NCBI GenBank assembly: GCA_018449715.1
Contig: JAAVVA010000001.1
Span: forward strand, 868,001-932,000
Direction: 5' to 3'
DNA from: Acidobacteriaceae bacterium dw_441
GTDB lineage: Bacteria; Acidobacteriota; Terriglobia; Terriglobales; Acidobacteriaceae
Length of the DNA stretch: 64,000 bases
In this document: positions 36,222-44,228 of the stretch, piece after piece
Layout: each line of letters starts with the position of its first letter
Position numbering within the stretch: position 1 is the first letter of the stretch
The notes under the pieces: generated by a model
Database searches by the model: none
Told to the model about the DNA's origin: nothing
The model's input: the letters and a program-made list of their open reading frames with translations, nothing else
Position numbers and translations under genes: made by a program

Positions 36222-36666
36222 CGATTCGCTTCGCAGAGAACAGGTCGTTGGCCTTACAACATGAGTTGCAGGCCCTATTCTAGGGTATTTCTACAGAGCT
36301 CAAGCACACTACAAAGAACACCCTGAATTTGAAGACATCGGTAGACGTATGGCAGAAGAGTGGACAATTGGTACGAAGGCTCTCGAACTAAAGCGTGGTT
36401 AATATGGGAGCACGGTACTGCGCCTCACCAAGAAGGATCAAGAAGAATGTCTTCCTCGTGAAGGTAGGGGGACTTTCATGTAAAGGCGCTCAAAGGTTTA
36501 ACCCTTGGCTCCTTAGTACTTGGTGTTAAGTCTTTTCCCATTCTCACCACAGAAGACAGTTCTTAGAACACATCCACGAGATCCCTGCGGATGACTTCCC
36601 AAATGTTACTCAGCTTATAAAGCTTATAATTCGCCGTGCTCTTGAATGGTGGAAGCAATCAATATG
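36222..36666. other. Gap after the DUF433 gene
   Basis: 445 bp. 36265-36402 is a 46-codon frame without a start codon (YFYRAQAHYKEHPEFEDIGR, then RMAEEWTIGTKALELKRG and stop) that reads like the end of a real protein and may be the remnant of a lost toxin or other gene. The rest shows nothing I can identify. Confidence 0.4.
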
Positions 36667-37305
36667 CTAAAGATCAACGATGCGCACTTTGCCCGCAGGC
36701 TTCAAAGGCTTGTACTGCTCGTTTAGGTATGCAGCATTTATAAAGCGAGTGTCCCCGCTCTCAAATATTCCAGAACCTCCGTGAATATGGCCAAAGAGAT
36801 GCACCTTAGGCTTCTTCTCTTCCACCGCCTTAAATAGTTCTTCGCATCCGAGATGCGCGCCACCCGGCATGACCTGATCGAGGATACCGAAAGGCGGCCC
36901 GTGGGTGATGAGCACGTCCAGGTTATATGGGATCTGGTCCCAGTACTGCCTGGCTCCCGAACCGCGAGGGTACATGAAAGCCCAATTCAGAAATTCAGGC
37001 GTGTAGGGTGATCCCCAGAAGGAGACATTATCAATAGTGACACCGGCATTCTCCAGGTAGATTGCATTGGTAAGAAGGGTGCGGGCTTGCTGCGGAGAAT
37101 TCTGGAAATACCGATCGTGATTTCCGCCGCAGACCACGCGGTACTTAAAGGGCTGTCCTCCCAACCAACGATTGAATGATTGGATATCCTCCGGATCGTA
37201 CCCAGAGTTCATAAAATCGCCAGCATGGACCAAAACATCTCCATCGGGAAGCCCCTGAATTCCGCCGTGGAGGCCATGAGTATCGGAAATTACGACAAGG
37301 CGCAT
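36667..37305 (-). CDS. Metallophosphoesterase (calcineurin-like)
   Basis: 212 aa. All five metal motifs are present: LVVISDTHGLHG, VLVHAGDFMNSG, VVCGGNHDRYF, VLITHGPPFGILD and HLFGHIHGGSG. The size and the ITHGPPxGxLD form match the MPPED1/239-like phosphoesterases, usually cyclic-nucleotide or phosphodiester hydrolases. The substrate is unknown. It is divergent from the next gene, 85 bp away. Confidence 0.88.
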   Translation of the reverse strand: MRLVVISDTHGLHGGIQGLPDGDVLVHAGDFMNSGYDPEDIQSFNRWLGGQPFKYRVVCGGNHDRYFQNSPQQARTLLTNAIYLENAGVTIDNVSFWGSPYTPEFLNWAFMYPRGSGARQYWDQIPYNLDVLITHGPPFGILDQVMPGGAHLGCEELFKAVEEKKPKVHLFGHIHGGSGIFESGDTRFINAAYLNEQYKPLKPAGKVRIVDL

Positions 37306-37390
37306 GCTCTAATCGTAGCTCTTCTGTCCGTCTTGGACGCGAGATGTTAGCCTCGGATCGTACTTCGAGTTGTCGGGCAAGGAGGGTTTC

Positions 37391-38197
37391 GTGGAAGAGC
37401 AGAGGTTCCAAAGTTCGTGGCATCAGGTCTGTAGCGATTTAATTCAGTATTGTCAGGCCGCGCAAATGAATACTCTGGAGGACTCCAAGCGAGTAGAAGG
37501 TCTAAAGGATCTCGGACAAATGGTAGCTGAGCTGGAAGACTTCGTGCGACGATACGACTCTATCGACGACGATTCGATAGACACGGATGACGAAATCCTG
37601 AATTGGGTGTACAGCGAGACTACCGGTGACCTCTGCAGTTCGATCTGGCTTCTATCCTCGGCCTTTTACAAAGCATCTGCATCATGCCTCCGTAATGCCC
37701 TCGACATCTCCACCGCGTGTCTCTATTTTCAAATCAAGCAAAATGAAAACCCAGAGCAGAGCTGTTATGAGAACACACCCTTTGCAGCATGGGACTCTGG
37801 GAGCCGAGACACTCCGAGTTGGAGTGAGATGAAACCTATAATCAAGAATCAATCATCCATTTCACGGTTCAAAGTATCATTCGGAGTTGATATCGTCGAT
37901 CTGGCTCATGCGCATTTCAAACACCTTTGCGACTATACGCATTCAAGAGCCTACGCCAAAAATGGCGATCCTGTAAGCGCAATAAATATGACCGGAGTCG
38001 CGCCTACCTTCGACCTCGATTGTTTTGAACGTGGAACTGAACTGATCATGGAGACAGTCTGTTTCATCGCTGCGATGTGGCAGGCTGCGTTCCCGCAGCT
38101 GGCATCGGGTATCCCCAGGTTTGGCAATAAGCCCCATCAAGTTCCAATGAACCTGTTCAGAACCCAATACGGGTGGTGTGCGCTGTCTCACAAGTAA
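37391..38197 (+). CDS. HEPN-like hypothetical protein
   Basis: 268 aa from GTG 37391, which has a perfect AAGGAGG three bases too close to be ignored (spacing about 5). Helical throughout. SSAFYKASASCLRNALDIST and, later, HFKHLCDYTHSRAYA resemble the R-x4-6-H style helices seen in HEPN-type proteins, but the catalytic motif is not clear. I call it HEPN-like only as an inference. It is the last cargo gene of the island. Confidence 0.6.
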   Translation: MEEQRFQSSWHQVCSDLIQYCQAAQMNTLEDSKRVEGLKDLGQMVAELEDFVRRYDSIDDDSIDTDDEILNWVYSETTGDLCSSIWLLSSAFYKASASCLRNALDISTACLYFQIKQNENPEQSCYENTPFAAWDSGSRDTPSWSEMKPIIKNQSSISRFKVSFGVDIVDLAHAHFKHLCDYTHSRAYAKNGDPVSAINMTGVAPTFDLDCFERGTELIMETVCFIAAMWQAAFPQLASGIPRFGNKPHQVPMNLFRTQYGWCALSHK

Positions 38198-38362
38198 TTG
38201 CTCTTTCCGCCGACCGTATCCTCCGTTTTCCTTATGACCAAGTTCCACGGTAACTCTAAACCTCTGCGATATTTTGAAATTCTAATAACGCCAATATGCT
38301 GTATTGCGGTCTACTTGATATATTGAAAGCGAGGAGAAAATAGTTCGATGGACTTTGCCTAA

Positions 38363-38402
38363 ACTTTGTCCAATCTGAACTTACTTTGTCCAATCTGAAC
38401 TT
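38363..38402 (+). repeat. Tandem 20-bp repeat near the island's right end
   Basis: Two perfect copies of ACTTTGTCCAATCTGAACTT in a row. The ACTTTGTCCA core also occurs at 16457-16466 inside the left end, so these are candidate arm-type binding sites of the tyrosine recombinase. Confidence 0.75.
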
Positions 38403-38499
38403 ATAGACCCTCAAATAACCTTACGGAACCGAACGATGACGTTTCGTAAGTTGCTGTATACATATGATTCTGGGCGCGTGAACTTGGGGCTCCTACGGT

Positions 38500-38530
38500 C
38501 TCAAAATCCGCCGAGGGCAACCTCGTGGGG
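38500..38530 (+). repeat. Right attachment repeat (attR)
   Basis: 31-bp perfect copy of tRNA-Leu positions 16357-16387 in the same orientation, followed by GGCTCCTCCCGGCAC, a version of the tRNA 3' end that has lost about seven bases of the T-loop. Marks the right end of the island. Confidence 0.9.
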
Positions 38531-38629
38531 GGCTCCTCCCGGCACTAGCAAAACAAAGTCAGTCTCTTCAGTAAACAATAGGGAAAAGCTCGGTATTGTC
38601 CGAGTGGACTGTCTGAATGAGGAAAGAAT

Positions 38630-39352
38630 TCAGAAGTGATTCAGCAGGTCAAAGAAGGCTGGTAGCTCCAGAAGGTGCTGGCCGGCGGGAGGCTGCTGGA
38701 CGGTTTCGTGTTCGAGGACCCAGGTGAAGTCGTGTGGGATGAAGATGGCGTGCAGGCCCGCGTTGAGTGCCGGATTGATGTCCGAACGGGGACTGTTGCC
38801 AATCATCCATGTTGTCGAGGCATCGCAGCGATGGTGCTCGGAGAGGGCAACGTAAGCCTCATGATGTTTCTCCGGTAGAACTTCGACCGCGGAAAAATGT
38901 GGGGTGAGGCCCGAGCGGTGGAGCTTGCCGGTTTGTTCCTCGGGGTCGCCTTTGGTGACTAGAATGAGCCGGTGGCGCGTAGCTAGATCAGAGAGTGTCT
39001 CGGAGACGCGGGGAAGAAGCTCGATCTCGTGGTGGGCGATCGCATCGGCGAAGCTGTGGAGGCGGCGGTGCTGCTCGTAGGTGACGGTGGAGCCCGAGAG
39101 CTGTTCGAAGCAATCGACCAAAGAGCGGCGGAAGCTGCGAAGACCGTAACCGTGGGCAGCGATGGTGGAGTGCTCGCAGTGGTTCAGGTGCTCGCGAACC
39201 TCGACTGGAGTGTGGACCTGGTGGTCGAGGTAGGAGATGAACGAGGCGATGGCGCGCTCGAAGTAGATATTGTTCTCCCAGAGTGTGTCGTCGGCGTCGA
39301 TCAGGAGAGTGTGACCGGGAGAGCGGAGGGGAGGCTGCGGGACATTTTCCAC
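38630..39352 (-). CDS. HAD-superfamily hydrolase
   Basis: About 240 aa. HAD motif I HTLLIDADDTLWENN with nucleophile DADDT, motif II LILVTKGDPEEQ, and motif III/IV TTWMIGNSPRSDINPALNAG. The cap helices resemble small-molecule phosphatases. The start is uncertain: GTG 39352 is the nearest in-frame start before the fold; the longer frame to 39838 is a shadow of the convergent gene. First backbone gene after the island. Confidence 0.82.
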   Translation of the reverse strand: MENVPQPPLRSPGHTLLIDADDTLWENNIYFERAIASFISYLDHQVHTPVEVREHLNHCEHSTIAAHGYGLRSFRRSLVDCFEQLSGSTVTYEQHRRLHSFADAIAHHEIELLPRVSETLSDLATRHRLILVTKGDPEEQTGKLHRSGLTPHFSAVEVLPEKHHEAYVALSEHHRCDASTTWMIGNSPRSDINPALNAGLHAIFIPHDFTWVLEHETVQQPPAGQHLLELPAFFDLLNHF

Positions 39353-39471
39353 GGCTCTATTGTATCGCTGTGTGGGCTTTTCCTCAGTGGGCGAGGAGCG
39401 TTCCCGTTGCGCGGAGTGCCGAAACAGGTTCTTTTCGGATGGGCGGGTTGTCGGTAAACTTCGAAGAATAT

Positions 39472-39882
39472 ATGGCAGCGTCAATGTACATCGTGGTTGC
39501 GGGAGAAGACCCAGGATTCGATATCTTTGTGAACGGCCGGGCGCTGGCTCGCAATGAGGACGCGTTGGAGAAGCTGGCGCTGCGGCTGGGAGTGAAGCCG
39601 CTGATCGAATTCTTCTCGGCAGATGAGAACTCGATGTCGCTGCTGATTGAAGAGGGAGCGGGGAACAGCGAGCTGATGAACAGACTGCCTCCACCCCAGT
39701 GGTACTCGGGAGAAGACGGACTGGTGACCATCGAGGCTCTGGTGGCTGCGCTGGAGCATGAGCCGCAGCAGCTAGGCTCTGAGGGCGAGCAGGTGCTGGG
39801 GGAGCTGCTGGAGTACAGGCGCGTGCTTCAGAAGACACGCGACCGATCGATGCGGTGGCATCTGGCGGTGAGTTGGCGCTAG
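39472..39882 (+). CDS. Hypothetical protein
   Basis: 136 aa from ATG 39472 (or 39484). Acidic with a small alpha/beta look (MYIVVAGEDPGFDIFVNGRALARN, IEFFSADENSMSLLIEEGAG, PPQWYSGEDGLVTIEALVAAL). No family recognised. It converges on the PfkB kinase with a 4-bp overlap of the ends. Confidence 0.7.
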   Translation: MAASMYIVVAGEDPGFDIFVNGRALARNEDALEKLALRLGVKPLIEFFSADENSMSLLIEEGAGNSELMNRLPPPQWYSGEDGLVTIEALVAALEHEPQQLGSEGEQVLGELLEYRRVLQKTRDRSMRWHLAVSWR

Positions 39883-40838
39883 GTTGTGACCGGGTGGGCC
39901 GTTACGACATGGGTTGAGGGGTAGCGGACTCCGGTCTTCATCAGGGCCGTAATCTCATCGACGGTCTTGATGCCTCCGCGGGCTCCAACGACGGTGCAGT
40001 TCAGCGCGGCGGCGGCGCAGGCGAAGTCCAACTGGCGCTCGAGGGGCCACCCCTGCAAAAGTCCAAAGATGAAGCCAGCGTGAAAGATGTCTCCTGCGCC
40101 TGTAGTGTCGGCGACGGGTACGCGGTAGGCCTCGACATGGAGGAAGGCGGTGCCGTCGAAGGCGAGGACGCCATCCTGCCCGAGGGTAGCAGCGGTGAGG
40201 CGGCAGCCGTAGCGGGCGTGCATGGCAGAGAGTGCGGCTTCTAGGGTGGGCTCGCCTGTGAGGCGGGTGGGGAAGTCGAGGCTGACGATGGCGTAGTCGA
40301 TGTTTTCGAGGAGCTGCTCGATACCGGGGTAAAGCTCGTCGAGGTCGGCGATGACGGGGATGCCTGCCTCGCGGGCCCAGCGGGCGGCGCGGGTGGCGGC
40401 GGCGGTGTCCCAGCCGTCCACGTGAAGCGCGCGCGCATTGACGATCCATTCGCGGTCCAGCTCGTCGGGATGCAGCGAGAGGGCATCGTCGTGGCGATGC
40501 AGAACAGTGCGTTCGCCCTCCGCATCCACGAGGATGAAGGACTGCTGGCTGGCGCAGTTCGGCACGGTGAGCAGGTGCGCTTCGACGCCGAGGCGGGCAA
40601 ACTCGCTGCGGTGCAGACCGGCAGCGCCGTCGTCGCCGATCTTTCCGACGTAGCGCGTGCTCAGGCCCCACTGGCGGCAGGCTACAACGGTGGAGGCGGT
40701 CTGTCCGCCGGGAAGAATCTTCGTGGAGCCGAACTCAACCTTGGAACCCGGAGCGGGGTAGCTGGAGAGGGGAATTACCGTGTCTGTAGCGTTCAGCCCG
40801 ACGCCGACAAGATCGACATTCGACGTTTTCGTCATCAC
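39879..40838 (-). CDS. PfkB-family carbohydrate kinase
   Basis: 319 aa. N-terminal GVGLNATDTVIPLSSYPAPG and GGQTASTVVACRQWGL, and the C-terminal signature DTTGAGDIFHAGFIFGLLQG with catalytic aspartate. A ribokinase-like enzyme phosphorylating a sugar or nucleoside; substrate unknown. It starts ATGATG. No sugar transporter neighbours. Confidence 0.92.
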   Translation of the reverse strand: MMTKTSNVDLVGVGLNATDTVIPLSSYPAPGSKVEFGSTKILPGGQTASTVVACRQWGLSTRYVGKIGDDGAAGLHRSEFARLGVEAHLLTVPNCASQQSFILVDAEGERTVLHRHDDALSLHPDELDREWIVNARALHVDGWDTAAATRAARWAREAGIPVIADLDELYPGIEQLLENIDYAIVSLDFPTRLTGEPTLEAALSAMHARYGCRLTAATLGQDGVLAFDGTAFLHVEAYRVPVADTTGAGDIFHAGFIFGLLQGWPLERQLDFACAAAALNCTVVGARGGIKTVDEITALMKTGVRYPSTHVVTAHPVTT

Positions 40839-40947
40839 TTACAAATGTAAATGAAATGTGACCGGACTGCTGCTATCCCGGAGAAGGGGATGTTTTAGGA
40901 GGGTTTCCGGAGACTCGCTCTGAGGGCGAGCCTCCGGGAGGGGACGG

Positions 40948-41751
40948 CTAAGCGATGGTTTCGAGCCGATTCTTTGTCTGAGCTGCTGCCGCTTCCGCTG
41001 TGAGGTCGCCTTCGCCGAGCTTGCGGTGGAAGAGATCGAGGGCCTGACGGTACATCAGGATGGCCAGTTCGGGGTCGTAACGCGGGCCTTCGTCGCGCAT
41101 GAAGGCGTGCGCTCCGTTGACCTCAAGCCAGGTGAGGCGGGTGCCGAGCTCGTTCAGGCGGGCGAGCACCTTCATGCGGCCTTCGAGCGGGATGTGCGGG
41201 TCCTGGCGGCCCCAGATCATCAGAAGCTCGCCCTTGATGTCGCCAGCGCGCTCGTAGGAGTTGTCGTTCATGCCCTTGCCGAGGCTGTGCTTGTGGATAT
41301 CGGTGGCGTAGAAGCAGGTGGCGGCGAGAACCTCGGGGTTCATGGCGCAGCGGAAGGCAAGGTGGCCTCCGATGCAGATGCCGAGGGCTCCGATGCGTCC
41401 GGTGCAGTCGGGGCGCGACTGAAGGTGCTCGATCACGGCGCGGGCGTCGGCGTCGTAGCTGTCGAGGGTTTTGGTGGTCTTCAGTTCGTTGCCGCGGTCG
41501 GCTCCGGCCTGGTCGTAGGCAAGCACGGTTCCGGCGGGCTCGAACTCGTGGTAGATCTCGGGGGCGGCGACAACGTAGCCGTGTCCGGCGAACATGGCGG
41601 CGGTGCGGCGGATGGGGCCGGTGATCTGGAAGATTTCGGAGTAAAAGACGATGCCGGGGTAGCGTCCGGGAGCGGCGGGACGGGTGATGTGTACCTGCAT
41701 GGGCCCGTTGGGTGTGTCGAGTGTTACAAGTTCTTCAATAACAGTAGCCAC
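40948..41751 (-). CDS. Dienelactone hydrolase family protein
   Basis: 267 aa from GTG 41751, preceded by AAGGAGATTGATT; a longer frame to 41829 lacks a ribosome-binding site. Alpha/beta hydrolase with nucleophile cysteine in GALGICIGGHLAF, aspartate in WGRQDPHIP and histidine in NGAHAFMRDEG, the triad of dienelactone hydrolases. It opens lactone rings in aromatic breakdown or hydrolyses other esters. Divergent from the acyltransferase by 103 bp. Confidence 0.9.
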   Translation of the reverse strand: MATVIEELVTLDTPNGPMQVHITRPAAPGRYPGIVFYSEIFQITGPIRRTAAMFAGHGYVVAAPEIYHEFEPAGTVLAYDQAGADRGNELKTTKTLDSYDADARAVIEHLQSRPDCTGRIGALGICIGGHLAFRCAMNPEVLAATCFYATDIHKHSLGKGMNDNSYERAGDIKGELLMIWGRQDPHIPLEGRMKVLARLNELGTRLTWLEVNGAHAFMRDEGPRYDPELAILMYRQALDLFHRKLGEGDLTAEAAAAQTKNRLETIA

Positions 41752-41854
41752 AATCAATCTCCTTATTTTTGAATCAACGGTTGCGGAATCTGGTTCCTTT
41801 AGTACCCTGAGGACAGTATCTGGAGTCATCAGAGCTGTAGGGAGATACCGAGCG

Positions 41855-42997
41855 ATGAAGCATGTGGTTAGCCTGGACGGCCTGCGTGGTGCAGCCGCCC
41901 TTATGGTCGTTGCGTTTCACTACCTTCCCCGAACAGGCACTGGTCCGTTTGGGCAGCTGGCCTCGTTTGGCTGGATTGGGGTAGATATCTTCTTCGTGTT
42001 GTCGGGATTTCTCATCACAAGCATTCTGTATGAGCAGCGTGGCGCGGAGCATTACTTCCGCAATTTTTATATGCGCCGCATGTTACGGCTGTCTCCTTTG
42101 TACTACTTTCTGTTTGTCATGGCGCTGGTTCTGACGCCGGTGCTGCATATTTCCTGGCGTCCGATGCAGCTGGCGATGCTGGTGTATGCGACCAACTTTA
42201 TCCTCCCGGTGGACGATTCGCTGGCAAAGCTGGGGCCGTTCGATCTGTTTCACCTGTGGAGCCTTGCGGTCGAAGAGCAGTTTTACCTGCTATGGCCGTG
42301 GCTGGTCGGGAGCCGCCTGTCGAAGCAGAGCCTGCAGAGGATCTGCGTTGCAGGAATTATCGCCGCGCCCCTGTTGCGACTGGCGATGCTGCATGAGCAT
42401 TTCCAGACTCTATGGCTCTACCAAAGTCTTCCAGCCCGGATGGATGCGCTGTTGATGGGGGCTCTGCTGGCCCTTGTGCCCAGACCGTCTCTGCGGTCGG
42501 CGTGGTTGGCTGCGGTGGTTGCGCTTGGGGTCTTCGGCGCGACAGTCGCGGTGGGACACTCCGCATTCTTCCAGTCGCCTCCCATTCAGGGAGTGGGGTA
42601 CAGCGCGCTGGCGGTACTCGCGGGCTCAATCCTTACGATGAGCCTTTACCCCGGCAGCGTGGCGGGGCGCATCTTCTCGCTGAGGCCGCTGCGGTTTTAC
42701 GGGAGATACAGCTATGGCCTGTACCTCTGGCACTACCTTTTCCTGGGGCCGTTTACGAGCCTGCGGCAATGGATCGTGGGGCATATGGCTTCCGCCTGGC
42801 TGGGGGGGATGGTCTCGTTTGCGGTGACATTGCTGCTCTCGACACTGATCGCGCTGGTGAGCTACCACGCACTGGAAGCTCCCTTCCTGCGCTTGAAGAA
42901 GTGGTTCGGCGTGTCCACCCTAGCGGGCAAGGGGAAGGAATCGGGACGAGGGAAAACCGAAGATGCGGAGCTGGAGACAGCGCCAGGCCTCCACTGA
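41855..42997 (+). CDS. Acyltransferase 3 family membrane protein
   Basis: 380 aa from ATG 41855 behind AGGGAGATA. About ten membrane segments. Family motifs: SLDGLRGAAALMVVAFHY (catalytic His), GWIGVDIFFVLSGFLI and LWSLAVEEQFYLLWP. It O-acylates an envelope glycan or lipid at the inner membrane. The basic/acidic C-terminal tail runs 78 bp into the convergent DUF218 gene. Confidence 0.92.
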   Translation: MKHVVSLDGLRGAAALMVVAFHYLPRTGTGPFGQLASFGWIGVDIFFVLSGFLITSILYEQRGAEHYFRNFYMRRMLRLSPLYYFLFVMALVLTPVLHISWRPMQLAMLVYATNFILPVDDSLAKLGPFDLFHLWSLAVEEQFYLLWPWLVGSRLSKQSLQRICVAGIIAAPLLRLAMLHEHFQTLWLYQSLPARMDALLMGALLALVPRPSLRSAWLAAVVALGVFGATVAVGHSAFFQSPPIQGVGYSALAVLAGSILTMSLYPGSVAGRIFSLRPLRFYGRYSYGLYLWHYLFLGPFTSLRQWIVGHMASAWLGGMVSFAVTLLLSTLIALVSYHALEAPFLRLKKWFGVSTLAGKGKESGRGKTEDAELETAPGLH

Positions 42998-43558
42998 GTA
43001 GAGCACTATCTTGTACTGAACTCCGTACTCTGAAGGCCAGCCTGAGGGGTGCGTGCTCCAGTCGATGGCAAGCGAGGGCTGGCGGCGGTCGAAGGTCGAA
43101 AGAATCAGCGCCGTCCTGCCAAGGTGGTAGGGCGAACTGACGACCTCGGCAGAACGCCAGTCGTGCTGGTGCATGATCTCAGCCGAGTAGTAGATGTTCT
43201 GGATGGTGTTCTGGGCCTGCTGCTCCTCGAAGATAGCGGATGCGGGGACTCCCTGGGTGGCGGCGAAGAGCGCCATCGTGTGGGCCTCGACGAAGTGATT
43301 GTGGGCCGGTCCGCCGGTCATGATGATGCGGGGCGCGACGCCTGCCTTGTACTCGCGCACGCCTTCGAGTACGCGCTCGCGCTGCTCGGGCGAGGGGGAA
43401 CCATCGAGCCGGGAAGGGGTTCCCAGAACGACGATGGTGTCAAAGTGCGTCGTCGATCCGCTGTAGTGAGGGATCAGGAAGAAATTAATGTAGACGACGG
43501 CTGCGACAAAAAAGCCAAGCAGCAGGAGAGCGAGAACCGTTCGGCGAAGAAGCTTCAC
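42920..43558 (-). CDS. DUF218 (YdcF/ElyC-like) protein
   Basis: 212 aa from GTG 43558, supported by the 4-bp GTGA overlap with the response-regulator stop. One N-terminal membrane anchor (VLALLLLGFFVAAVVYINFFL), then DTIVVLGTPSRLDGSPSPEQRERV, IIMTGG and SSPYHLGRTALI, the DUF218 core. ElyC-type members affect peptidoglycan or carrier-lipid metabolism in the periplasm. The 3' end overlaps the convergent acyltransferase gene by 78 bp. Confidence 0.85.
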   Translation of the reverse strand: MKLLRRTVLALLLLGFFVAAVVYINFFLIPHYSGSTTHFDTIVVLGTPSRLDGSPSPEQRERVLEGVREYKAGVAPRIIMTGGPAHNHFVEAHTMALFAATQGVPASAIFEEQQAQNTIQNIYYSAEIMHQHDWRSAEVVSSPYHLGRTALILSTFDRRQPSLAIDWSTHPSGWPSEYGVQYKIVLYSVEAWRCLQLRIFGFPSSRFLPLAR

Positions 43559-43989
43559 GCGATTAAGGTAGCAGACGATCCGGCATATGGATCGGGCGCG
43601 AGGATTTTGTGGACCTCGGCGAGAAGCGCCGGAAGCGAAAACGGCTTCGTAAGAATCTTCCATCCCTGCAGTGCAATCCGGTCAGAGTGCAGGGATGGAA
43701 GGATCGCCCCGGAGATGATGAGCACGCGGAGCGAAGGAGACAGCATCGTCAGCTCGCGTGCAAGATCGAGTCCCGAGCGCTGAGGCAGGGAGTAATCCGC
43801 AATGAGCAAGTCGATGCCAGGCGAGCGGCGGAAGATGTGAGTAGCCCGGTCCGGATCTCCGGAGAGGTAGACCGTGTGGCCTTCGTGTTCAAGAAAAGTA
43901 CGCGTGAGCGACCGGATATCCGGATCGTCATCAACTACGAGGATTCTGCCAGTGCGCTGCGGAAGGGAGTGTTCGGATTCAAGGTACAT
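43555..43989 (-). CDS. Stand-alone response regulator receiver protein
   Basis: 144 aa, a single receiver domain: ILVVDDDPDIRSLTRTFLEHEGH acidic pair, phosphoacceptor in DLLIADYSLPQRSGL, Thr/Ser in VLIISGAIL and Lys in ILTKPFSL. No output domain, so it works by protein contact, like CheY. It is divergent from cheA by 239 bp, which makes a chemotaxis role plausible, but it is coupled to a DUF218 gene. Confidence 0.9.
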   Translation of the reverse strand: MYLESEHSLPQRTGRILVVDDDPDIRSLTRTFLEHEGHTVYLSGDPDRATHIFRRSPGIDLLIADYSLPQRSGLDLARELTMLSPSLRVLIISGAILPSLHSDRIALQGWKILTKPFSLPALLAEVHKILAPDPYAGSSATLIA

Positions 43990-44149
43990 CGTGTCTCTGC
44001 TTCGGTGTTTCAGGCTTGCGTCGTTGTTGCGATACGCGGACTGTCCGCGATCCCCGATCGTCGTTCCCTGAAACTGAGACGCTCAACAGCCTGTGAAAGT
44101 AAGCCAGGGACTTCTTTTCTGAACCCATCATCCTCCATCCACGTGTCTT

Positions 44150-44177
44150 TAAAGTTAATTTCCCGGAATGTCGATGA
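44150..44177 (+). promoter_or_regulatory. Candidate sigma-28 promoter of cheA
   Basis: TAAAGTTA at 44150-44157 and GTCGATGA at 44170-44177, a spacing of 16 between TAAA and the octamer. Close to the flagellar consensus TAAA-N15-GCCGATAA. 52 bp before the cheA ATG. Confidence 0.55.
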
Positions 44178-44228
44178 ATTGCGTATGCAACTCATTGCGC
44201 TAAATATTCATCGCGTCGCGGAGAGATC

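Larger units (their letters stand above)
16357..38530. mobile_element. Integrated genomic island in tRNA-Leu (about 22 kb)
   Basis: Bounded by a 31-bp perfect direct repeat: the tRNA-Leu segment from anticodon loop to variable arm at 16357-16387 and its copy at 38500-38530. The right copy continues imperfectly to CTCCCGGCAC, the tRNA 3' end. An excisionase-like gene and tyrosine recombinase sit next to the tRNA, and repeats of ACTTTGTCCA, candidate recombinase arm sites, lie just inside both ends. The interior has visibly lower GC and contains defence, toxin-antitoxin and RNA repair genes plus gene scraps. No conjugation or phage structural genes are present, so it is an integrative element without its own transfer machinery. 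Confidence 0.88.
38198..38629. other. Right end of the island and junction
   Basis: 432 bp holding the tandem repeat at 38363-38402, the right attachment repeat at 38500-38530 and the backbone junction. A 67-codon frame at 38436-38639 crosses the attachment site and is not a gene. Confidence 0.7.
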
